Source of the DNA: Clostridia bacterium
Lineage (GTDB): Bacteria; Bacillota_A; Clostridia; Christensenellales; Aristaeellaceae
Assembly: GCA_017432405.1 (NCBI GenBank)
Contig: JAFRJF010000231.1
Coordinates: 1-18,909, forward strand
Direction of reading: 5' to 3'
DNA: 18,909 bases
Made by a program: the position numbers and the translations under genes. The notes under the pieces are model-generated. The model did no database searches and had not been told where the DNA came from. It saw only the letters and a list, made by a program, of their open reading frames with translations. Shown one piece after another: positions 7,457 to 17,096 of this stretch; the first letter of the stretch is position 1; the number at the start of each line of letters is the position of its first letter.

Positions 7457-9057
7457 CGAAATACATCTTTGTCACCGGCGGCGTGGTGTCCGGGCTGGGC
7501 AAGGGCATCACGGCGGCGTCGCTGGGACGTCTTTTGAAGGCCCGGGGGCTGAAGGTGGCCGCCCAGAAGCTGGACCCCTACATCAACGTGGACCCCGGCA
7601 CCATGAGCCCCTACCAGCACGGCGAGGTGTACGTCACCGAGGACGGCGCGGAAACCGACCTGGACCTGGGCCACTACGAGCGCTTCATCGACGAGGACCT
7701 GAACCGGTTTTCCAACCTGACCACGGGCAAGGTCTATTCGGGCGTCATCCAGCGGGAGCGCCGGGGCGGCTACCTGGGCAGCACCGTGCAGACCATCCCC
7801 CACATCACCGACGAGATCAAGGCCTTCATCTACCAGGTCGGGAAGAAGACTGACGCGGACGTGGTCATCACCGAGATCGGCGGCACCATCGGCGACATCG
7901 AATCCCAGCCCTTCATCGAGGCCATCCGCCAGGTCGGCCTGGAGGTGGGCCGGGAGAATACGCTGTACATCCACGTCACGCTGGTGCCGTACCTGAAGGC
8001 CAGCGGCGAGCACAAGTCGAAGCCCACCCAGCACTCCGTGAAGGAGCTCCAGGGTATGGGCATCATTCCCAGCATCATCGTGCTGCGGGCGGACGAGCCC
8101 ATCACCGATGACAGCATCTTTGCCAAGATCGCCCACTTCTGCAACGTCAAGCCCGACTGCGTCATCGAAAACCGGACGCTGCCGAACCTGTACGAGGCCC
8201 CGCTGATGCTGGAAGAGGCGAACCTGTCCGGCATCGTCTGCCGGGAGCTGGGCATCGACGCGCCGGCGCCGGACCTGGCTCAGTGGCGGGCGCTGGTGGC
8301 GCGCATCCACCACCAATCCAAGGCCGTGAAGATCGGCCTGGTCGGCAAGTATGTACAGCTGCACGACGCCTATCTCTCCGTGGCGGAGGCGCTGCGCCAC
8401 GCGGGCTACGGGCTGGACGCCAGGGTGGAGATCGAATGGATCGATTCCCAGACATTGACGGAGGAAGCGCTGTCGCGGGTGGATGGCATCATTGTCCCCG
8501 GCGGCTTCGGGCCCCGGGGCATCGAGGGCATGATCCTGGCGGCGCAGTATGCCCGGACGCACCACGTGCCCTACTTCGGCATCTGCCTGGGCATGCAAAT
8601 TGCCGTGATCGAGTACGCGCGACACGTCGCCGGCCTCGAAGGGGCCAATTCCCACGAGTTCGACGAAAGCAGCCCCCACCAGGTCATCCACTACATGCCC
8701 GACCAGAGCGACGGCATCGACAAGGGGGGCACGCTGCGGCTGGGCAGGTATCCCTGCATCCTCCAGCCTGGAACCGCCATCGCCGCCTGCTACGTCGCCA
8801 CCGAAATCAGCGAGCGCCACCGCCACCGCTACGAGTTCAACAACGCCTACCGGGACGCGCTGACCGACGCCGGCCTCGTGCTCTCCGGCCTCTCCCCCGA
8901 CGGGCGGCTGGTGGAGACCGTCGAGATTCGGGGCGAGCGCTTCTTCATCGGCGTGCAGTTCCACCCGGAGTTCAAGAGCCGTCCCAACAAGCCGCACCCG
9001 CTGTTTACCGGCTTTATCTCCGCGGCCCTGGAACGGGGGGATTCGCGGGAAAGCTGA
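7453..9057 (+). CDS. pyrG: CTP synthase (glutamine-hydrolysing)
   Basis: Converts UTP to CTP with ATP and glutamine nitrogen. The 534 residues match family length. The N-terminal synthetase domain (1-270) begins [16 protein letters not shown], followed by [15 protein letters not shown] and [22 protein letters not shown]. The class I amidotransferase domain (about 290-530) carries the triad C378 (FGICLGMQ), H504 and E506 (QFHPEF). The start overlaps the gltD stop as ATGA, with a GGGGG ribosome binding site inside gltD. Finding pyrG as the third gene after gltBD is less usual than the conserved gltBD pair; the shared substrate, glutamine, gives a plausible reason for joint control. The usual second half of the nucleotide pathway is not in the window. 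Confidence 0.98.
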   Translation: MTKYIFVTGGVVSGLGKGITAASLGRLLKARGLKVAAQKLDPYINVDPGTMSPYQHGEVYVTEDGAETDLDLGHYERFIDEDLNRFSNLTTGKVYSGVIQRERRGGYLGSTVQTIPHITDEIKAFIYQVGKKTDADVVITEIGGTIGDIESQPFIEAIRQVGLEVGRENTLYIHVTLVPYLKASGEHKSKPTQHSVKELQGMGIIPSIIVLRADEPITDDSIFAKIAHFCNVKPDCVIENRTLPNLYEAPLMLEEANLSGIVCRELGIDAPAPDLAQWRALVARIHHQSKAVKIGLVGKYVQLHDAYLSVAEALRHAGYGLDARVEIEWIDSQTLTEEALSRVDGIIVPGGFGPRGIEGMILAAQYARTHHVPYFGICLGMQIAVIEYARHVAGLEGANSHEFDESSPHQVIHYMPDQSDGIDKGGTLRLGRYPCILQPGTAIAACYVATEISERHRHRYEFNNAYRDALTDAGLVLSGLSPDGRLVETVEIRGERFFIGVQFHPEFKSRPNKPHPLFTGFISAALERGDSRES

Positions 9058-9104
9058 CTGACCGCATTTCCGTGCCATGACACCCGTTTTTTCATCGCTT
9101 ATTC

Positions 9105-9133
9105 TTTACGCCGCCGCCGGCTTGTGCTAAAAT
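9105..9133 (+). promoter_or_regulatory. Likely sigma-A promoter of glgX
   Basis: TTTACG (-35, 9105-9110), 17-base spacer, and TAAAAT (-10, 9128-9133) preceded by TG one base upstream (extended -10). It leaves a leader of about 35 bases before the ATG at 9175. A T6 run at 9087-9092 upstream may belong to the end of the pyrG transcript, but I see no convincing stem before it. Confidence 0.55.
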
Positions 9134-9174
9134 GGGTCATGACAACAGTCCAAACCGCACGGGGAGGCTCGGCG

Positions 9175-11297
<2,123 letters not shown>

Positions 11298-11298
<1 letters not shown>

Positions 11299-11329
11299 CC
11301 GCCCCAGGGGGATGCGCCACGGTTTTTTT
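11298..11329 (+). terminator. Weak candidate terminator after glgX
   Basis: ACCG (11298-11301) can pair with CGGT (11320-11323) around a GC-rich loop, directly followed by seven T. The stem is short, so this rests mainly on the T-run and on a new promoter following it. Confidence 0.35.
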
Positions 11330-11355
11330 ACCCGCAGTTTTAACCTCAAAAGGCA

Positions 11356-11367
11356 TATTGCGCAATA
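11356..11367. promoter_or_regulatory. Perfect 12-bp palindrome over the -35 box: candidate operator
   Basis: TATTGCGCAATA is its own reverse complement and has the central CG seen in LacI-family operators. It covers the whole -35 box of the lplD promoter, the position expected for a repressor site. The regulator is not in the window, so family assignment is inference. Confidence 0.5.
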
Positions 11368-11386
11368 CCCACGGTTATGGTAAAAT
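11358..11386 (+). promoter_or_regulatory. Likely sigma-A promoter of the lplD operon
   Basis: TTGCGC (-35, 11358-11363), 17-base spacer, TAAAAT (-10, 11381-11386) with an extended TG one base upstream. The leader would be about 45 bases to the ATG at 11440. Confidence 0.6.
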
Positions 11387-11439
11387 ATCCTTTGAACACA
11401 TGGCAATTCGAAAAGTCACAGCGGGAGGATGGAACACCC

Positions 11440-12834
11440 ATGAAGGATTTCCAGAAAAAGGCACAAAATCTCACCGTCGCCTACATCGGCGGCGGGTCCC
11501 GGGGCTGGGCCTGGGGCTTTATGATGGACCTGGCGATGGACGCGGACATGTGCGGCACGGTACGGCTGTACGACATCGACCGGCCCGCCGCCGAGCGCAA
11601 CCGGATCATCGGTGGCAAGATCAGCGCCCATCCGGACGCGGTTTCCCGCTGGCAGTACGAGGTGTCGGATTCCCTGCGCCAGGCCCTGACCGGCGCCGAC
11701 TTCGTGGTCATCTCCATACTGCCCGGCACCTTTGAGGAAATGCGCTGGGACGTGCACCTTCCCGAACGCGTCGGCGTCTGGCAGCCCGTGGGCGACACCG
11801 TGGGCGCGGGCGGCTTCATGCGCGCCATGCGCACCATTCCCATGTACGTGGAGATCGCAGAGGCCATAAAAGCCTATGCCCCCGAAGCCTGGGTCATCAA
11901 CTACACCAATCCCATGAGCCTGTGCGTGCGCACGCTCTACCACGTCTTCCCCCAGGTCAGGGCCTTCGGCTGCTGCCACGAGGTATTCAGCACCCAGAAG
12001 CTGCTGTGCGCCATGCTGGAGCGGGAGCACGGCATCGGCGGCGTGACCCGGCAGGATCTGTACACCACCGTCACCGGCATCAACCACTTCACATGGCTGA
12101 CCCGGGCCAGCTACAAGGGCATCGACCTGATGCCGCTGTACGCGGCGTTTGCCGACAAGTACGCCGAGACCGGCTTTGACATGGGCGGCGACGACAACTG
12201 GATGAACAGCCACTTCGAGTGCGCCCACCGGGTCAAGTTCGACCTGTTCCGCCGGTACGAGGCCATCGCGGCGGCGGGAGACCGCCACCTGGCGGAGTTC
12301 ACCGCGCCCTGGTACACGCTGAACCCGGATGCGGTTCGGGGGTGGAAATACCAGCTGACCAGCGTGGACTGGCGCATCAAGGACCTGGGCGACCGCCTGA
12401 AGCGCTCCGACGACCTGATCAGCGGCGCCGAGCCGCTGGTGCTGAAGCCCTCTGGCGAAGAGGGGCACCTGCTGCTGAAGGCCCTGCTCGGCCTGGGCGA
12501 CATGGTGAGCAACGTCAACATCCCCAACCGGGGCCAGATCCCCAACCTGCCGCTGGGCAGCGTCGTGGAGACCAACGCCCTTTTCGGCCTGAACCGCATC
12601 GAGCCGGTGTTCGCCGGGAGCATGCCCGCCAACCTGCTGCCCCTGGTGGCGCGGCACGTCTACAACCAGGAAAACACGCTGACTACGGCGCTGACCTGCG
12701 ACCGCAAGCTGGGCTTCACCACCTTCATGAACGACCCCCAGCTGGCCGCCGTGACCCCGAAGGACGGCCAGGCGCTGTTTGACGAGATGCTGGAACACCA
12801 GCGGGCGTATCTGCCCGGGGAATGGTTCAAATAA
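11440..12834 (+). CDS. lplD: Alpha-galacturonidase, GH4 family (LplD type)
   Basis: Predicted NAD+- and Mn2+-dependent cytoplasmic glycosidase releasing galacturonate from short pectic oligosaccharides. The 464 residues align by eye from end to end with B. subtilis LplD: VAYIGGGSRGWA (NAD-binding loop), VVISILPG, DVHLPERVGVWQPVGDTVG, WVINYTNPMS, GCCHEVF (C179 and H180 region, metal site), GINHFTW (H216), AAGDRHLAEF and NVNIPNRGQIPNLP. The start at 11440 has GGGAGG upstream; an in-frame ATG at 11377 overlaps the -10 box. It is first in an operon with a deacetylase and an acetylesterase, which supports a pectin role over the alpha-glucosidase and alpha-galactosidase members of GH4. Confidence 0.92.
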   Translation: MKDFQKKAQNLTVAYIGGGSRGWAWGFMMDLAMDADMCGTVRLYDIDRPAAERNRIIGGKISAHPDAVSRWQYEVSDSLRQALTGADFVVISILPGTFEEMRWDVHLPERVGVWQPVGDTVGAGGFMRAMRTIPMYVEIAEAIKAYAPEAWVINYTNPMSLCVRTLYHVFPQVRAFGCCHEVFSTQKLLCAMLEREHGIGGVTRQDLYTTVTGINHFTWLTRASYKGIDLMPLYAAFADKYAETGFDMGGDDNWMNSHFECAHRVKFDLFRRYEAIAAAGDRHLAEFTAPWYTLNPDAVRGWKYQLTSVDWRIKDLGDRLKRSDDLISGAEPLVLKPSGEEGHLLLKALLGLGDMVSNVNIPNRGQIPNLPLGSVVETNALFGLNRIEPVFAGSMPANLLPLVARHVYNQENTLTTALTCDRKLGFTTFMNDPQLAAVTPKDGQALFDEMLEHQRAYLPGEWFK

Positions 12835-12879
12835 AACATTTCACCGTCATCCTCAAAGCACGGACAGGAGCGTGAGCGT

Positions 12880-13680
12880 TTGGACAAGGTATATTGCTGT
12901 TTTCCGGGAGGCAAGCACAAGGCGTTGACCATGAGCTACGACGACGGCCGCGCCCAGGACCGGCGGCTGGTGGCGCTCTTCAACCGCTTTGGCATCCGGG
13001 GCACCTTCCACCTGAACAGCGGCTTCCTGGGAGATGAATCCCACATCCGGCCCGACGAGGTCAGGGACCTGTACGCGGGCCACGAGGTGGCCTGCCACAC
13101 CGTCACCCACCCCACCATTGCCCGCTGCCCCCTGCCGGAGGTCGCCCGGGAGGTGCTGGACGACCGGCAGGCGCTGGAGGCCCTGACCGGCTATCCCGTG
13201 CGGGGGCTGAGCTATCCCAACGGCTCCCTCAGCGCTGACATCGAGGCGCTGCTGCCCGCCTGCGGCATACGCTATTCCCGGGTGGTGGGCAATTCCGACG
13301 GCTTCGCCCTGCCGGAGAACCCCTACCGCTGGCAGGCGACCTGCCACCACGGCCACCGGTTGATGGCGCTGGGCAAGCAGTTCGCCGCCCTGTCCAAGCA
13401 GCAGTACCTCTACCTGATGTACGTGTGGGGGCACAGCTTTGAGTTCGACGGAGACGACGGCTGGACGCTGATCGAAGCCTTTTGCAACATGATGGGCGGA
13501 CGCGATGACATCTGGTACTGCACCAACATCGAATTCATGGACTGCATGGACGGCTTCCAGCGCCTGCAATTCGCGGCTGACAATTCATTCGTTTTCAACC
13601 CCAATGCCCGGGAATGCTGGATCCGGGTCAACGACGGCGCGCCCATTGCCATACCGGGTGGGGCGACGGTAGCGCTGTAG
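12880..13680 (+). CDS. Polysaccharide deacetylase (NodB homology domain), cytoplasmic
   Basis: Predicted metal-dependent deacetylase of 266 residues. The first motif is SYDDG (D21 as base, D22 as metal ligand; TFDDG in most members) and the second is HTVTH (H73 and H77 as metal ligands), followed by RGLSYPNGS. There is no signal peptide or membrane segment, unlike most CE4 enzymes acting on cell walls, so a soluble imported oligosaccharide is the likely substrate. The start is TTG at 12880: AGGAG lies nine bases upstream, and no ATG or GTG occurs in frame between the preceding stop and the NodB core. It lies 45 bases after lplD and 33 before the CE12 gene, clearly one operon. The exact substrate is unknown. 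Confidence 0.85.
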   Translation: MDKVYCCFPGGKHKALTMSYDDGRAQDRRLVALFNRFGIRGTFHLNSGFLGDESHIRPDEVRDLYAGHEVACHTVTHPTIARCPLPEVAREVLDDRQALEALTGYPVRGLSYPNGSLSADIEALLPACGIRYSRVVGNSDGFALPENPYRWQATCHHGHRLMALGKQFAALSKQQYLYLMYVWGHSFEFDGDDGWTLIEAFCNMMGGRDDIWYCTNIEFMDCMDGFQRLQFAADNSFVFNPNARECWIRVNDGAPIAIPGGATVAL

Positions 13681-13713
13681 AGACAGAGCGATCAGGAAGG
13701 ACTGGAAAACAAT

Positions 13714-14385
13714 ATGAATACCATTTACATCATCGGCGATTCCACCGTGGACGACAACCAGCCCCCCTTCCGGGGCTGGGGATGGGCGCTTCCTCAATAT
13801 GTCCGGGAGGGCGTCGCCGTCAAAAACCATGCCCTCAGCGGGCGCAGCAGCCGCAGCTTCCGGGCGGAGGGGCTGTTCGAGCCCGTCGAGAAGGCGCTGG
13901 GCCCGGGCGACCTGCTGCTGATCCAGTTCGGCCACAACGACGAAAAGGACGACGAGCGCCATACAGACCCGGACACCACCTTCCCGGAGGAGCTGTGGCG
14001 CTACTGCGCCGCCGCGCTGTCCAAGGGGGCGCAGCCCGTTCTGATCACCCCGGTGTGCCGCCGCTTTTTCGGCGGGGACGGCAGCCTGTTCTACACCCAC
14101 GGCGAATACCCCCGGGCCATCCGAAAGCTCGCCGCCGAGAAACATGTGCCCCTGTGCGACCTCAAGGCGGCCAGCCGCGCACTGTACAGGTCGCTGGGCG
14201 AGAAGGGAACCGCCGAGCTGTTCGTGCGCCTCGCGCCGGGGGAGCACCCGGATTTCCCAGAGGGCCACGACGACAGGAGCCACTTCAACGCCCACGGCGC
14301 GACGGTCATCGCCGGCCTCGTGGCCGAAGGGCTGAAGCAGCTGCCTGAGTGCGCGGGGTTTATGAAACAGGCTGATAAATACTGA
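13714..14385 (+). CDS. Rhamnogalacturonan acetylesterase-like SGNH hydrolase (CE12)
   Basis: Predicted to remove O-acetyl groups from pectic (rhamnogalacturonan) oligosaccharides. The 223 residues show the SGNH blocks: GDSTVDDN with nucleophile S10, G43 in NHALSGRS, N75 in FGHND, and the D187/H190 pair in DDRSHFNAHGA. The order and the GDSTV and GHND forms match the YesT/RhgT group of B. subtilis. No signal peptide is present, so it should act inside the cell on imported acetylated oligomers. AGGAAGG lies upstream at a rather long spacing of about 13 bases. The stop codon TGA (14383-14385) lies within the left arm of hairpin repeat copy B. It is the last gene of the lplD operon. Confidence 0.88.
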   Translation: MNTIYIIGDSTVDDNQPPFRGWGWALPQYVREGVAVKNHALSGRSSRSFRAEGLFEPVEKALGPGDLLLIQFGHNDEKDDERHTDPDTTFPEELWRYCAAALSKGAQPVLITPVCRRFFGGDGSLFYTHGEYPRAIRKLAAEKHVPLCDLKAASRALYRSLGEKGTAELFVRLAPGEHPDFPEGHDDRSHFNAHGATVIAGLVAEGLKQLPECAGFMKQADKY

Positions 14386-14413
14386 TTTGTCGCAGCGCGA
14401 CAAATCAGTATTT
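14377..14413. repeat. Hairpin repeat, copy B (17-bp perfect arms)
   Basis: Arms AAATACTGATTTGTCGC (14377-14393) and GCGACAAATCAGTATTT (14397-14413) pair without mismatch around AGC. The outer part is identical to copy A (ATACTGATT and AAATCAGTATTT). One inner pair is A-T in copy A and G-C here, a compensatory change. It includes the stop codon of the CE12 gene. Confidence 0.85.
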
Positions 14414-14432
14414 GTCATTTTGCACTATGACA

Positions 14433-14460
14433 ACGGACGGAGCCTTTCGGCTCCGTCCGT
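14433..14460. terminator. Bidirectional stem-loop between convergent operons
   Basis: ACGGACGGAGCC (14433-14444) and GGCTCCGTCCGT (14449-14460) form a perfect 12-bp GC-rich stem with loop TTTC. It stands between the + strand CE12 gene and the - strand solute-binding protein gene, 22 bases from the end of the latter. Neither side has a clear T-run, so termination is inferred from position and stem strength. Confidence 0.65.
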
Positions 14461-14482
14461 CTCATCCTGTCGTACCGAGGTA

Positions 14483-16120
14483 TTACGGCAGCTCCGGCAG
14501 GTGGGTGGTGTTGCCCGCCTCGTAGGCTTCCAGGCGCTCGTCCATGACCTCCTGGTAGCCGGCGTCCAGGAATTCCTGGCTGTACTGCTCAAACAGGCCG
14601 TCGAACTCCTCAGGCGCGCACTTGATCAGCTTGGCATAGTATTCCTGCCACAGGCTCAGCAGCGCCGCGCTGTATTCGGATTCGCTCTCGATGGCCACGG
14701 CGAACACCGGGTCGGAGTAGGCCTTGCCCTCGTCGGCCAGGGCCTTGAGCGCGTAGTAGTTATCGATCAGCGCCTGGGTGAAGTCCTGGGGCAGGCCCGC
14801 GGGGCTCATCTGGGCGATGGTCTGCTCGATGGTGCCGACCTTCTTGGAGGCGTGCACCAGGCAGGTCATGTCGATGTTGTTGTTGTGGTTCAGCATGTGC
14901 TCGCCGGTGTAGTCCAGCATCACGGGCAGGCCGTTCTCGTCCAGCTCGTAGGTCTCGCCCTCGATGCCGTTCTCCAGCACGAACAGGTTGTCGGGCTGGA
15001 TCATCCACTCCATCAGCATCCAGGCGGCCTTCAGCTGGTCCTCGGTGGCCAGGGAGGAGAAGCCCACGATCATGCCAAAGGGGTTGTCGGCGCGGATGCA
15101 GCCGGTGTTCACGCCCTCTTCGACGGCGGCCAGGGGGCTCTCGATGGCCAGCTCGGCGTCGGGGTTGTTCTCATAGAACGCCTCCAGCCAGGCCATGTTG
15201 GTGCCGATGTAACCGCCGTAGCGATAGGTCTTGCCGTTGATGAAGTCGGTCTGCAGGATGTCGGTGGAAGCGCCCTGGCTGTTCTTCTCCAGGTCGAACT
15301 CGCTGGAATACCAGCCCATGTTGTATTCGTCGTTGAAGCGCTTCATCATCCTTTGGGTGGGATACCAGGGGAAGCCGGGGGTGCCCAGGGAGGAATGCAT
15401 CGCCCACTCGGCCTCGTCCACGGGGAAATCGCGGAAGCCGAAGTTCTGGATGTAGGCTGCGGTGGGAATGCCCAGGCCGAGGGGATATTCGCACAGGCCG
15501 GCCTCGATCATCTTGTTCAGGGCGTCCTTGTGCTCCTCATAGTTCTGGGGCACGTGGTCATAGCCCACCTGGCGCAGCCAGTCCATGCGCACGAAGTTGG
15601 CATAAGCGAAGGTGGTGTTGTAGTAGGGGCGCTCGGTGAGCACAAAGTAGGTCTCGCCGTTGATGTCGGTGTAGCTCAGCTGGTTGTTGTCCACCATGGC
15701 CTGGTAGAAGGTGGGCGCCACCTGGGCGAACGCCTCGAGGTCGATGGTGGTCATCGCGCCGTCATTGGCCCACTGGGCCACCTTCGGATAGTCGTACTCC
15801 ATCAGGATGGTAGGGGTATCGTCGGCGGCGATCAGCAGGGAATACTTGGTCATGACGTCGCCGCGGGGGATGGCCACGTACTGCACGTCGATATTGTACT
15901 TGTCGCCGAAGTTCTCCTGGACCCACTTCGTCCAGTAGTTGTCGTCCACGGCGGGGAAGCCTTCCTTGGAGCGGTCATACACGGGCACGGTGATCTTCAC
16001 CCGCTCGGCAAAGGGCTCCCAGGACGCCATGCCGGCGGCTTCCTCGGCGGAAGCGGCGCTGACAATGCCCAAGCTCAGCACCAGGGCAAGGGTCAGAAGA
16101 AGAGAGACGAATTTCTTCAT
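14483..16120 (-). CDS. Secreted sugar ABC transporter solute-binding protein (LplA-like)
   Basis: Predicted extracellular binding protein of a CUT1-type oligosaccharide importer, 545 residues. It has a classic signal peptide: KK, a hydrophobic stretch at residues 4-20, and an AxA cleavage site after A25 (SAASA/EE). There is no lipobox cysteine, which is notable because most such proteins of Gram-positive bacteria are lipoproteins. The mature part has the family look (DTPTILMEYDYP, NGETYFVL, MDWLRQVGY, GTNMAWLEAF). The start at 16120 follows a perfect AAGGAGG with eight-base spacing. It is the last gene after two permeases, 58 bases downstream of lplC. No ATPase gene is in the window; LplABC-type systems commonly share an MsmX-like ATPase encoded elsewhere. 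The ligand cannot be read from sequence; pectic oligosaccharides are suggested by the neighbours. Confidence 0.92.
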   Translation of the reverse strand: MKKFVSLLLTLALVLSLGIVSAASAEEAAGMASWEPFAERVKITVPVYDRSKEGFPAVDDNYWTKWVQENFGDKYNIDVQYVAIPRGDVMTKYSLLIAADDTPTILMEYDYPKVAQWANDGAMTTIDLEAFAQVAPTFYQAMVDNNQLSYTDINGETYFVLTERPYYNTTFAYANFVRMDWLRQVGYDHVPQNYEEHKDALNKMIEAGLCEYPLGLGIPTAAYIQNFGFRDFPVDEAEWAMHSSLGTPGFPWYPTQRMMKRFNDEYNMGWYSSEFDLEKNSQGASTDILQTDFINGKTYRYGGYIGTNMAWLEAFYENNPDAELAIESPLAAVEEGVNTGCIRADNPFGMIVGFSSLATEDQLKAAWMLMEWMIQPDNLFVLENGIEGETYELDENGLPVMLDYTGEHMLNHNNNIDMTCLVHASKKVGTIEQTIAQMSPAGLPQDFTQALIDNYYALKALADEGKAYSDPVFAVAIESESEYSAALLSLWQEYYAKLIKCAPEEFDGLFEQYSQEFLDAGYQEVMDERLEAYEAGNTTHLPELP

Positions 16121-16142
16121 GGGGTTACCTCCTTCTCTATTT

Positions 16143-16160
16143 TCGGGGCATATGCCCTGA
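16143..16160 (-). other. Small stem-loop between lplC and the binding-protein gene
   Basis: GGGC, loop ATAT, GCCC (16146-16157) with outer TC/GA pairs. On the - strand it sits just after the lplC stop and upstream of the binding-protein ribosome binding site. It could protect or process the messenger so that the binding protein is made in excess; no T-run follows it. Confidence 0.4.
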
Positions 16161-16178
16161 ATTTTAATATCAACTACA

Positions 16179-17078
16179 TCATCCCTTTACCGCGCCGATC
16201 ATGGTGCCCTTCACGAAGTACTTCTGCACGAAGGGGTAGACCAGCATGATCGGGATCGTGGCGAACATGACCACCGCCGCCTGGAGCACCTCCGGGGTGG
16301 ATTCCACCGCGGCGGCCTCGGACAGGCTGGCCGCGTCGTTGCTGTTGAGCACCATGTTGCTCAAAAGGTATTGCAGCGGCTGGAGCGCCTTGGTGGTGAT
16401 GTAGTACTTCGCGTCGGCGTAGGCGTTCCAGCGGCCCACCGCGTAGAACAGCGACAGCGTGGCGATGATGGGCTTGGACAGCGGCAGCACGATCATAAAC
16501 AGGATCTGGAAGTGGCTCGCGCCATCCAGCTCCGAGGCCTCGTACAGGCTGTCTGGAATCGTTGAGCGTATGAACGAGCGCATGATCAGCATGTTGTAGG
16601 GGCTGAAGGAAAGCGGCAGCACCAGCACCCACATGGTATTCAGCAGCCTCAGGTCCTTGTAAAGCAGGTATTCCGGGATCAGGCCGGCGCTGAAATACAT
16701 CGTAAACATCAGTATGAAAGCGAAGAAGGCACGCCCCTTCAATTCCTTGCGGGCCAGCGGATAGGCCGCCAGGGTGGTCACGATCATGCCGATCACGGTG
16801 AACAGCAGCGTCATCCAGATGGTGTAGACCATCGAATGGGTCAGCTGCCCGTCGCGGAACACGGATTTGTAGGCCTCGAAGTTCAGGCCCTTTGGCAGCA
16901 GGTAGACCTTCTTTGAGAGCACCGCCGTGTTGGAGGAGACGCTCTTGGCCGCGATGTGGATAAAGGGTATGATGCAGGTCAGCGACAGTAGCAGGATCAC
17001 AAAGGCGATGGCAAAGTCGCTGAAGCGGACCCGGTTGACGCCGGAGAACAGCGATTCTTTCTTTTTGAAGTCTTGCAT
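16179..17078 (-). CDS. lplC: Carbohydrate ABC transporter permease, LplC/YtcP type
   Basis: Integral membrane subunit, about 299 residues with six likely membrane segments (the first about residues 20-40, FAIAFVILLLSLTCIIPFI). The permease EAA loop is EASELDGASHFQILF, from E180, which contacts the ATPase. It ends with the typical VYPFVQKYFVKGTMIGAVKG tail of this subfamily. GTG and ATG are adjacent at 17081 and 17078; GGAGG fits either, and ATG is preferred here. It follows lplB by 18 bases and has no promoter of its own visible. Confidence 0.93.
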   Translation of the reverse strand: MQDFKKKESLFSGVNRVRFSDFAIAFVILLLSLTCIIPFIHIAAKSVSSNTAVLSKKVYLLPKGLNFEAYKSVFRDGQLTHSMVYTIWMTLLFTVIGMIVTTLAAYPLARKELKGRAFFAFILMFTMYFSAGLIPEYLLYKDLRLLNTMWVLVLPLSFSPYNMLIMRSFIRSTIPDSLYEASELDGASHFQILFMIVLPLSKPIIATLSLFYAVGRWNAYADAKYYITTKALQPLQYLLSNMVLNSNDAASLSEAAAVESTPEVLQAAVVMFATIPIMLVYPFVQKYFVKGTMIGAVKG

Positions 17079-17096
17079 CACGTCGATCCCTCCCCT

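Noticed and set aside
7432..9078. 548-codon frame antisense to pyrG, and a similar 442-codon frame antisense to gltB at 4654-5982
   Set aside because: Composition shadows of highly conserved genes with complete active sites on the + strand.
9087..9092. T6 run after pyrG as an intrinsic terminator
   Set aside because: No stem of reasonable length ends just before it.
13692..13705. GAAGGACTGG before the CE12 gene matches the reverse complement of the 24-nt repeat over 10 bases
   Set aside because: Similarity stops on both sides and the bases are explained by the ribosome binding site region.
14387..16249. Long open frame (620 codons) on the + strand opposite the binding-protein gene
   Set aside because: It is an antisense shadow caused by GC-rich codon use; the - strand protein has a signal peptide, ribosome binding site and clear family, and the + strand text is low-complexity Val/Gly/His-rich.
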